DNA from: Robiginitomaculum sp.
Lineage (GTDB): Bacteria; Pseudomonadota; Alphaproteobacteria; Caulobacterales; Maricaulaceae
Direction: 5' to 3'
Assembly: GCA_015485335.1 (NCBI GenBank)
Contig: WFTT01000118.1
Location: forward strand, 34,729-98,728
Length of the DNA stretch: 64,000 nt
Shown here: piece by piece, positions 8,557 to 16,722 of the stretch
Layout: the number at the start of each line of letters is the position of its first letter
How positions within the stretch are numbered: the stretch's first letter is position 1
Program-made: the position numbers and the translations under genes
Notes under the pieces: generated by a model
What the model was told of the DNA's origin: nothing
The model's input: the letters and a program-made list of their open reading frames with translations, nothing else
The model's database searches: none

Positions 8557-9393
8557 ATGACTATCAGCGTTCACACCAATACGGCAGCCTTGGCAGCTCT
8601 TCAGCAACTGAACAAAACCAATGGCGCTTTGGACGATGTCCAAAGCCGCATCAATACGGGATTGAAGGTAGCGGGAGCCAAGGACAATGCGGCTATTTTT
8701 GCGGTGGCGCAGAGTTTACGCTCTGACATAGGTGCCTATGACGCGGTGGGTACATCGCTGGACCGGGCGGCTTCCATTGGCAATGTGGCCCTGGCCGCCG
8801 GAGAGGCCATCTCCAATTTGTTGATTGAATTGCGGGCCAAGGCAACGGCGGCCACGGAAACCTCTATTGATACGTTTACGCGTAAGGCTTTTGATGCTGA
8901 TTTTAAGGCCATTCTTTCACAGATTTCGACCATTCTGGCCAATGCCGCTTTTGATGGGGCCAATATTCTTGACAGTTCCAATTCACCTGGCATTGGCTTT
9001 CTGGCCGATGCAGACGGTACCCGTACATTGACCCTGAAAACCCAGAACATGTCCTTTGGCGGTTCGATCATCACTTTGGCGTCTACGGCCAGTCTGGGCA
9101 CGGTAACGCTCGCCAAGGCGGCGGTTACGGCGGTAAAAACATCGCTGGACAACGTCAACCAGGCGCTGGCCAATCTTGGCTCGGACGTTCGAAAGATCGA
9201 GGCACACAGTGTCTTTGTCAGCAAACTGACTGATGCCCTGAATGTGGGGGTCGGCAATCTGGTAGACGCGGACCTGGCGGTGGAAAGTGCCAAGCTGCAA
9301 TCCTTGCAGGTGCAACAACAACTAGGAGTACAGGCTCTTGGCATCGCCAATTCTAGGCCACAGGCAATTCTATCGCTATTCCAGGGCCGATAA
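8557..9393 (+). CDS. Flagellin (copy 3, divergent)
   Basis: MTISVHTNTAALAALQQLNKTNGALDDVQSRINTGLKVAGAKDNAAIFAVAQSLR ... LGVQALGIANSRPQAILSLFQGR. Confidence 0.96.
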   Translation: MTISVHTNTAALAALQQLNKTNGALDDVQSRINTGLKVAGAKDNAAIFAVAQSLRSDIGAYDAVGTSLDRAASIGNVALAAGEAISNLLIELRAKATAATETSIDTFTRKAFDADFKAILSQISTILANAAFDGANILDSSNSPGIGFLADADGTRTLTLKTQNMSFGGSIITLASTASLGTVTLAKAAVTAVKTSLDNVNQALANLGSDVRKIEAHSVFVSKLTDALNVGVGNLVDADLAVESAKLQSLQVQQQLGVQALGIANSRPQAILSLFQGR

Positions 9394-9469
9394 GTCCGCG
9401 GCCTAGGCCAACGGTTTTCCTTTTTAGCAGGTTTGTCCTAAACTCTTCTGGTCTGGAAGAGGGAAGCAT

Positions 9470-10066
9470 ATGCGCATTGTCATCATTATGGGGCTGCTGG
9501 TCCTGGTCGGGTTTGTGATTGTGGCGGTGGGGTATAGCGCCGAACAGGCAGCGTTGCGCGCCGAGGCCATTGAGGCACGGGCCGCCAGTCAGACTTTTGC
9601 CAAAACTCTTAAAGGCCAATTGATGGCTGCCATGAAGGCTGAGGGGCCAGTTGGGGCGATCTCCGTATGCCAACAGATTGCTCCGGTAATCGCGGCCCAA
9701 TATTCAACCGACGGCCTGCATATTGGTCGTACCGCGTTAAAACTGCGCAATCCGGCCAACGCCCCGGATGCATGGGAACGTGAAACCCTGTTGGGCTTTC
9801 AGGCCGCCATGGAAAAGGGGGTGGCACCGGCAGAGCTGGAACGCTTTGCATTTTTCCCAAATAAAAATGGTGGCAAGACATTTCGTTATATGAAGGGCAT
9901 CCCTGTGGGACAGCCGTGTCTGGCCTGTCATGGCAGCAATCTGGCGCCCGCGGTACAGAACGCCCTTGATGAACACTATCCCGAGGATCAGGCCACAGGA
10001 TTTGCGCTGGGGGATCTGCGTGGAGCCTTTACGGTCAGCAAGGAAATAACTGCGTCTAGCCGTTAA
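9470..10066 (+). CDS. DUF3365 / Tll0287-like heme-binding protein with CxxCH motif
   Basis: N-terminal membrane anchor; 'KGIPVGQPCLACHGS'; 'GFALGDLRGAFTVSKEI'. Confidence 0.8.
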   Translation: MRIVIIMGLLVLVGFVIVAVGYSAEQAALRAEAIEARAASQTFAKTLKGQLMAAMKAEGPVGAISVCQQIAPVIAAQYSTDGLHIGRTALKLRNPANAPDAWERETLLGFQAAMEKGVAPAELERFAFFPNKNGGKTFRYMKGIPVGQPCLACHGSNLAPAVQNALDEHYPEDQATGFALGDLRGAFTVSKEITASSR

Positions 10067-11132
10067 AGGTTTCTTCTAGCAACATTTGCAGGCCATGGGC
10101 ATCCAGATGTTCCGGATTTGAATCCGAGACATAGGAGAAATCAGCGGCTACGGCCTTGGCATTGCAATCCAGATAATGCTGGCGCTGGCTGTTATCGTGG
10201 CTGGGCAGAATGACAAAGCGATCATCCAGTTCCAGTGTGGAATGAGCATCATCCAGCGGCACCATGGTTTCATGCAGTTTTTCACCTGGCCTGATGCCAA
10301 TAATGCGTTGTGGCATGCCCGGGGCCAGCGAATTGGCCATTTCCACCGTGCTCATGGATGGAATTTTGGGAACAAAGGTTTCCCCGCCGCGCGCCATGGC
10401 GAGCGAGGACAGTACAAAATCCACCGCCTGGGGCAAGGTAATCCAGAACCTGGTCATGCGTGGATCGGTGATGGGCAATTCCTTGGCCCCTTCGGCGATC
10501 AGTTTTTTGAAAAATGGTGCAACCGAGCCGCGCGATCCGACCACATTGCCATAGCGCACAATGGAAAAGACTGGACCGTCCGAGCCCCCCATGGCGCTGG
10601 CGGCGGCAAAAATCTTGTCCGATGCCAGTTTTGAGGCGCCATAAAGATTGATCGGGTTGGCGGCCTTATCGGTGGACAGGGCACAGACTTTGCCAACCCC
10701 GGCAGAAATGGCGGCGCGCACCACATTTTCGGCCCCCATAACATTGGTTTTGATGCATTCAAACGGGTTGTATTCGGCAATGGGGACATGCTTCAGGGCG
10801 GCGGCATGAACCACTACATCGACACCACGCATGGCCTGCTCCAGGCGCGACTGATCACGAATATCGCCAATGAAATAGCGCATGAAGGTATGCTCAGCGG
10901 GGTTAAACCGTTGAGCCATTTCATATTGTTTCAGCTCGTCGCGGGAAAAGATGATCAGTTTGGCTGGCTTGTATTCATCAATAATGGTCTGGGTCAGGCG
11001 CTTGCCAAACGAGCCAGTGCCACCGGTGATCATGACAATCTTGCCATCCAGATTAATACGCGGCTCGCGAAAACTGCGGTGCACCGCGGCCAGTCGAGCC
11101 GGCGGGTTTTGTTTTGCTGCGGTTTGCGCCAT
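10056..11132 (-). CDS. pseB: UDP-N-acetylglucosamine 4,6-dehydratase (PseB/FlmA-like SDR); start uncertain
   Basis: 'GKIVMITGGTGSFGKRLTQTIIDEYKPAKLIIFSRDELKQYEMAQRF', 'DVVVHAAALKHVPIAEYNPFECIKTNVMGAENVV'; 11-bp convergent overlap with the DUF3365 gene. Confidence 0.9.
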   Translation of the reverse strand: MAQTAAKQNPPARLAAVHRSFREPRINLDGKIVMITGGTGSFGKRLTQTIIDEYKPAKLIIFSRDELKQYEMAQRFNPAEHTFMRYFIGDIRDQSRLEQAMRGVDVVVHAAALKHVPIAEYNPFECIKTNVMGAENVVRAAISAGVGKVCALSTDKAANPINLYGASKLASDKIFAAASAMGGSDGPVFSIVRYGNVVGSRGSVAPFFKKLIAEGAKELPITDPRMTRFWITLPQAVDFVLSSLAMARGGETFVPKIPSMSTVEMANSLAPGMPQRIIGIRPGEKLHETMVPLDDAHSTLELDDRFVILPSHDNSQRQHYLDCNAKAVAADFSYVSDSNPEHLDAHGLQMLLEETFNG

Positions 11133-11216
11133 GGCGATTCTTCCCATTCTGAACAAAACACAGCTTCGCCATTTATGGTTAACCAGACGTTAGCCGCCGG
11201 TGCAGATAATGTATTT

Positions 11217-12002
11217 ATGACTTGTGTTGTAATTGTTCAGGCGCGCTTGGGCTCGTCCCGATTGCCCGGCAAAATCCTAGAGGAAATTGCCGGCAAATCT
11301 GCGCTTTTGTGGTGTCTGGACCGCCTGGCGCGTGTGTCCGGTGTGGACAAGGTTGTCTGTGCGGTACCCGAAGGGGAGGCAGACGATCCGGTAGCGGCGG
11401 CGGCCCGGGCCGCAGGCTATGGGGTGTCGCGCGGATCCGAACATGATGTGCTGGCCCGTTATGCCAAGGCGGCGCGCGAGGCCGAGGCCACTACGGTAAT
11501 GCGCGCGACCTCGGATTGTCCGTTTATAGACCCGGTGATTTGTGGCCAGGTTCTGGAATTGCTGGGCTCGGCAGATGTGGATTATGCGTGCAATAATATG
11601 CCGCCGCGTTTTCCCCATGGGCTGGATTGCGATGCCTTTCCAGCGGCACTTCTTTATGAGGCAGAAAAATGTGCCCATGATCCTTATGAGCGCGAACACG
11701 TAACTCCGTGGTTGCGTCGTCATCGCCGTCTCAGCAAGGCTTGTCTGCGAGGTCCGGGCGGTGGGTTGGAACGCCTGCGCTGGACATTGGATCATGGGGC
11801 TGATCTGGAATTTTTTAGGGCCTGCGCCAAGGCTTTTGGCGAGGGTGCCGAATTTGCCAGCGCCGCCGAGCTTGCCGCCTTGTGTTTGCGCCGCCCGGAT
11901 CTGGTGGCGATCAATGCCGATGTTGTTGACGAGGCACGCCTGCGGGATGAAACTCGCGCGCCTTTGCAAACTGCGCCCATGGCGCTTGATTATGCCGCAT
12001 AA
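11217..12002 (+). CDS. SpsF-like cytidylyltransferase domain protein
   Basis: 'CVVIVQARLGSSRLPGKILEEIAGKSALLWCLDRL', 'RATSDCPFIDP', 'PYEREHVTPWLRRH'; the ORF-track start at 10788 lies inside pseB. Confidence 0.85.
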   Translation: MTCVVIVQARLGSSRLPGKILEEIAGKSALLWCLDRLARVSGVDKVVCAVPEGEADDPVAAAARAAGYGVSRGSEHDVLARYAKAAREAEATTVMRATSDCPFIDPVICGQVLELLGSADVDYACNNMPPRFPHGLDCDAFPAALLYEAEKCAHDPYEREHVTPWLRRHRRLSKACLRGPGGGLERLRWTLDHGADLEFFRACAKAFGEGAEFASAAELAALCLRRPDLVAINADVVDEARLRDETRAPLQTAPMALDYAA

Positions 12003-12017
12003 AGGGCAGGAGACGTT

Positions 12018-12878
12018 ATGCGGATCCTGATCCTGGGAGGGACCGGCCTGTTGGGCCGGGTGTTATGCGCCGAAGCAAAACGGCGTGGCCATGTACCGCA
12101 CAGTGCCGCGCGTACCGATGCCGATTATACGCTGGATCTTGGGGACGACGGCGCACTGGAAGCTTTGCTGGAAATGGCCAATCCGGATATGGTGATCAAT
12201 GCGGCTGCCCTGGTTGATCTGGCCGCGTGCGAGGCCGACCCGGTACGCGCCGATCATATCAATGCACGCCCGGCACGGATTCTGGCTGATTGGAGCCACC
12301 AGACGACCAGGCCTTTTGTGCACATTTCCACTGATCATTTTTTTGATGGAGATGGGGATGCCAAACATGACGAACAGGCGGCGGTGGTTTTGTGCAATGC
12401 CTATGCGCGCAGCAAATATGCCGCCGAGCAACACGCGTCGGCCGCATCTTTGGCCCTTGTCGTACGTACGTCCATCGCCGGGTTTCACCCTGATGGGCGC
12501 GGGTTTGCCAATTGGGCACTAAACGCCCTAAAGAAGCACGAGCCAATGACCTTGTTTGAGGATTTTTATGGCTCGGTCATAGATACGGCCACATTTTCGG
12601 CGGCGCTGTTCGATCTGATTACGCAAAACCAAACGGGTCTGATCAATTTGGCTAGCCGCGATGTCTCTTCCAAAAAAGATTTTATTCTGGAACTGGCCAA
12701 GGCAGCAGGTTTGACGGGGCAGGGGGCCAAAAGTGGCTCGGTCAGGGAGCTGGCTCCGCGCCGGGCACGCTCATTGGGGCTGGACGTGAAACGGGCAGAA
12801 CAAAAGCTGGGTTATGATCTGCCGGGACGGGCCGAAGTGTGCCAAACCCTCGTTTCGCAATGGAGAGCACAAGTATGA
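12018..12878 (+). CDS. dTDP-4-dehydrorhamnose reductase-like (RmlD) SDR
   Basis: 'MRILILGGTGLLGRVLCAEAKRRGH', 'HISTDHFFDGD', 'YARSKYAAEQ'. Confidence 0.85.
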   Translation: MRILILGGTGLLGRVLCAEAKRRGHVPHSAARTDADYTLDLGDDGALEALLEMANPDMVINAAALVDLAACEADPVRADHINARPARILADWSHQTTRPFVHISTDHFFDGDGDAKHDEQAAVVLCNAYARSKYAAEQHASAASLALVVRTSIAGFHPDGRGFANWALNALKKHEPMTLFEDFYGSVIDTATFSAALFDLITQNQTGLINLASRDVSSKKDFILELAKAAGLTGQGAKSGSVRELAPRRARSLGLDVKRAEQKLGYDLPGRAEVCQTLVSQWRAQV

Positions 12879-13951
12879 AATGGAATTCGCAAATCCGCAT
12901 TGGGGATCGGGTGATTGCGCCGGACCAGCCCACCTATTTTATTGCTGATATTGCCTCTTCCCATGATGGAGAGCTTACCCGTGCGGTCGAACTTATTCAT
13001 CTGGCGGCCAAAGCCGGGGCCGACTGTGCCAAGTTTCAGCACTTTTTGGCCAAAGACATTGTCTCTGACGAAGGCTTTAAAAGGCTGGGTGGTCAAAGCG
13101 CCCATCAGGCCGCCTGGAAGCAATCGGTTTACGAAGTGTTCGAGCAGTGCCAGACCCCGCGGGACTGGACCAACACATTGGTGGCTGCCTGTGCCGAGGC
13201 CGGCATAGATTATATGACCACACCCTATGATGTGGCGGCGCTGGAGCTGATGGATCCGGTGGTACAGGCCTATAAAATCGGCTCGGGCGATATGGGCTGG
13301 CCACAATTCATTGGCCAGGTAGCGGAGCGGGGCAAGCCGGTGTTTCTGGCCACCGGGGCCAGCACCATGGAAGATGTGGAACGCGCCGTGTCGGCGGTGC
13401 TGGCACACACACCCGATCTGTGTCTGATGCAATGCAATACCAATTATACCGGTGCGTTGGAAAACTTTGGCTATATCAACCTGAATGTGTTGCGTGATTT
13501 TGCGCAAAAATATCCGGGGCTGGTGCTGGGCCTGTCGGACCATACCCCCGGTCATGCCACGGTTTTGGGGGCCATTGCGCTGGGCGCGCGAGCGGTGGAA
13601 AAGCACTTTACCGACGACAATAACCGCGAAGGCCCGGACCATGGCTTTTCCATGAACCCGCAAAGCTGGCGCGAAATGGTGGACCGTTCGCGCGAGCTGG
13701 AACTGGCGCTGGGCGATGGTATCAAACGGGTCGAGGGAAATGAGCAAGAGGCCAGCATAGTACAGCGCCGCTGTCTGCGGGCGCGCACTGATCTGCCGGC
13801 GGGCCATGTCTTGTGTGCATCTGATTTAAAGGCCTTGCGTCCGCGCCCCAAAGGATCGGTAGAGCCATTTGAGGAAGACAAGGTTGTTGGCCGTACCCTG
13901 GGCAAGGCACTGGCCAAGGGCGATGCCCTTAGCTGGGATATGTTTTCATGA
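12875..13951 (+). CDS. N-acetylneuraminate synthase family protein (NeuB/PseI/SpsE-like)
   Basis: ATGA overlap with the SDR; 'YFIADIASSHDGELTRAVELIHLAAKAGADCAKFQHF', C-terminal SAF-like 'RRCLRARTDLPAGHVLCASDLKALRP'. Confidence 0.9.
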   Translation: MKWNSQIRIGDRVIAPDQPTYFIADIASSHDGELTRAVELIHLAAKAGADCAKFQHFLAKDIVSDEGFKRLGGQSAHQAAWKQSVYEVFEQCQTPRDWTNTLVAACAEAGIDYMTTPYDVAALELMDPVVQAYKIGSGDMGWPQFIGQVAERGKPVFLATGASTMEDVERAVSAVLAHTPDLCLMQCNTNYTGALENFGYINLNVLRDFAQKYPGLVLGLSDHTPGHATVLGAIALGARAVEKHFTDDNNREGPDHGFSMNPQSWREMVDRSRELELALGDGIKRVEGNEQEASIVQRRCLRARTDLPAGHVLCASDLKALRPRPKGSVEPFEEDKVVGRTLGKALAKGDALSWDMFS

Positions 13952-14517
13952 GTGTGCCGGTGCTCAATGGCGACCAGGTGGTTTTGCGACCGATCACGCC
14001 GGATGATCTAGAGCCGTTACGCCAATGGCGGAACCGCCCCGATTATCGCCAGTATTTTCGCGAATATCGCGATATTACGCCGGCCATGCAGCAAGGCTGG
14101 TATGAAAATGTCGTGCTGGCGGACGCGCACGTACATATGTTTGCCATCACCACGGCCAATGATGGAAAGCTGATGGGGGCATGTGGTCTTTGCTATATCG
14201 ACCGACGAAATGAGAGCGCAGATTTTTCCATCTATCTGGGGGCCGATGATCTTTATATTGACGAGGTTTACGCGCCGGATGCGGGGAAATTACTATTGAA
14301 ATACGGCTTTGAAACCCTTGGCCTGCATCGCATCTGGGCCGAGATCTATGAAGTCGACAGTGCCAAGCAAAACCTGCTGCCTGGCCTGGGCTTTACCCTG
14401 GATGGCCGTCATCGCGAAGCCCATAAAATGGAAGATGGGCGCTTCGTAGATTGCCTGTTTTATGGCATGTTGCGAGATGAATTTCAGAGCCTTCATCCTG
14501 AGCTTGTCGAAGGATGA
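13948..14517 (+). CDS. GNAT-family acetyltransferase (PseH-like context)
   Basis: ATGA overlap with neuB-like gene; 'VVLRPITPDDLEPLRQWRNRPDYRQYFREYRDITPAMQQGWYE'. Confidence 0.85.
   Translation: MSVPVLNGDQVVLRPITPDDLEPLRQWRNRPDYRQYFREYRDITPAMQQGWYENVVLADAHVHMFAITTANDGKLMGACGLCYIDRRNESADFSIYLGADDLYIDEVYAPDAGKLLLKYGFETLGLHRIWAEIYEVDSAKQNLLPGLGFTLDGRHREAHKMEDGRFVDCLFYGMLRDEFQSLHPELVEG
14493..14517. repeat. REP-like palindrome overlapping the 3' end of the GNAT CDS
   Basis: TCATCCT-GAGCTTGTCGA-AGGATGA; encodes 'HPELVEG-stop'. Confidence 0.75.
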
Positions 14518-14535
14518 GCAGGACCAATGCCAGCC

Positions 14536-16440
14536 TTATTCCATCACGGGCAATTCGATATAGGAGGCCTGCCCTGCCGTGTGATAGATGCGGTTCTTGG
14601 CCACTACTCCCTTGCTTTCATTGTAGTTATCGCCGCCGGTATTGAGGTTGCGTACAAATTTGGGAAAGTTGGACGAGGTTACTTCAACCCGAATGCGGTG
14701 GCCCTTGTCAAAAACAATGCTGGTGGTCATGGGCGAGAAGTCCAGCTTGTAAACCCCACCATCTTTCATGAAAACTTCCTTGTCGAAACCATCGCGGTAA
14801 CGGGTCCGCAAAATGGTGTCATCGATAATATAAGCCGTGCCGTCCGGGGTTACATCCACCAGTTTGACGGCAAAATCGGTGTCTTTGACATTGGAAGAAA
14901 CATAAAGCACCGCATCAACAAAGCCGGTCACTTCCATGGGGCTTTCCAGCGGGTCGCTGGTATAGACCAGCACATCATTGCGGGCCTCGATCGAGCGCTG
15001 GTCAAACGCGCCGGGGATGACCAGCCCCCCATTACAACAATCTCCGCCGCCTATGGTAGCCACCGGGTTCATGGGATTATAGGTGAAGTCATCGGCCGGT
15101 TCTTTGGTATCTGGTTTTTGCCCACTTAGGCCACCATCGCCATACAGGCTGTTGGCACGACCACCACTATGCAAATAAAGGCGTTTCATGGTGACGTTTT
15201 TGGGTGGCCATTGTTTGGCGCTTTTCCATTTGTTCTCGCCCATGGCAAAATAGCGCACAGGGGGTGTTTTTTTGGCAAATGCCTTTTTGTCACCCTTTAG
15301 CCAATGGTCAAACCAGCCAAAGATCTCCCCCATGGTGTCGAAACTGGTGTCGCCCATGTCCCGCTCCCCAACCTTGGTATCCGGTCCCAGCCGCAAAAAA
15401 CCACAATGGGTAACCGGCGCAATCACCGTGTATTGGTTTTCGCGTACCGATTTATCGGCCCCAGCTTTGCGGGCATGGTTGAATAATGCCAGATTGGGGC
15501 CGATGGAGACATCATACCAGGAATTGAACCACAAGGCCGGCACGCCCCATGACTCGTTATCGTGATAAAGGCCGCCCTTGAACCAGCCCTCGTCATTGGG
15601 TTTGCGGGCGATAAAGGATTCAAAGGTGGCCGGAGGCTCGCCCAGTGACGAGAGCAATTCATTGACCGGCAGGTCAAAGATATGACGCTTCCAGTCCACT
15701 TTGGGCTTGTGGGCGGCCAGATCATTATATTCGCCAATACGGGCACGTGTTTTCTGATCCAGACCAGATGGAATCTGGGCGCGCAAGGGATTGTCTACAT
15801 TATAAAGCCAGACAAAAAACAAGGTACGCGGCACGCCGCCGGTATACCAGTTTCCCTGTTCCTGAAAATCACCGACGCGGCCAATGCCTGCCCCCGATGC
15901 CATGGGAACCATGGCGGCATGGGCGGGATGGTCCATGGCGGCCAGCGCCAATTGCCATTCTGCCGATGAGGAACAGCCCAGCGTGCCTACCTTGCCATTT
16001 GACCATTGCTGATCGGCAATCCAGCTCAGGCTGTCATAGCCATCAGTGCGCGGGTGGCCCAGTATCTCGAACTTGCCTTCGGAAAAATATCGGCCCCGCT
16101 CATCCTGCAGCACAAAGGCATAGCCGCGACTGAGGGCTTCGACGGCAAACCGCAGGCGTGTACCAGACATTTTATTAAAATTATAAGGGGTGCGCCAGAA
16201 TATGGTTGGTGTGTTCTGATCATGCTCCTTGGGCAGATAGACATTGGTTGCCAGGCCGGTTTTGTCGCGCATAGGCACCAGCACCTTTTTCTTGATCGTT
16301 GCCAGACGCGCCAACTCCTCTCGCAAGGCTTCATCGCTCCATTTGTCATAATCCTGCGATTGTGCAGGCAGGGCAAAAGCGACCATAAATGTGATGGCAA
16401 TTGTGAGTGCGGTTATCAAAGTTGTATGACGTTGCATCAT
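14536..16440 (-). CDS. CocE/NonD family (X-Pro dipeptidyl-peptidase-like) hydrolase, secreted
   Basis: Signal peptide 'MQRHTTLITALTIAITFMVAFALPAQS'; 'GTLGCSSSAEWQLALAAMDHPAHAAMVPMASGAG' nucleophile region; RBS GGGAGGGG just upstream. Confidence 0.88.
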   Translation of the reverse strand: MMQRHTTLITALTIAITFMVAFALPAQSQDYDKWSDEALREELARLATIKKKVLVPMRDKTGLATNVYLPKEHDQNTPTIFWRTPYNFNKMSGTRLRFAVEALSRGYAFVLQDERGRYFSEGKFEILGHPRTDGYDSLSWIADQQWSNGKVGTLGCSSSAEWQLALAAMDHPAHAAMVPMASGAGIGRVGDFQEQGNWYTGGVPRTLFFVWLYNVDNPLRAQIPSGLDQKTRARIGEYNDLAAHKPKVDWKRHIFDLPVNELLSSLGEPPATFESFIARKPNDEGWFKGGLYHDNESWGVPALWFNSWYDVSIGPNLALFNHARKAGADKSVRENQYTVIAPVTHCGFLRLGPDTKVGERDMGDTSFDTMGEIFGWFDHWLKGDKKAFAKKTPPVRYFAMGENKWKSAKQWPPKNVTMKRLYLHSGGRANSLYGDGGLSGQKPDTKEPADDFTYNPMNPVATIGGGDCCNGGLVIPGAFDQRSIEARNDVLVYTSDPLESPMEVTGFVDAVLYVSSNVKDTDFAVKLVDVTPDGTAYIIDDTILRTRYRDGFDKEVFMKDGGVYKLDFSPMTTSIVFDKGHRIRVEVTSSNFPKFVRNLNTGGDNYNESKGVVAKNRIYHTAGQASYIELPVME

Positions 16441-16722
16441 TCCCCTCCCAAGGTCATGGAATATCAACGACCCGGACGATCACTAAGTCAAGGGTTTGAA
16501 TAAAGCCTGATGTCCATGTGGTACCGTAATCACCGGTCAAAATGATGTGGATTACCGGTGCGGGAGGCAGGGGTATTTAAGCTTTGGGAGTGGGATTCGC
16601 ATGGGCGTTCTGCCTGCCCAGGATAAATGGTACACAATGGCATTATTTGAAACAGATATGGCCTTGTAATTTAATCCTTCTTGCACGTTTTCGCGGCATT
16701 CTGGCTCTAAGGAGTGCATGTT

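Noticed and set aside
10788-11216. N-terminal 143-aa extension of the SpsF-like ORF
   Set aside because: Antisense to pseB; homologous sequence starts at MTCVVIVQARLGSSRLPGK (11217)
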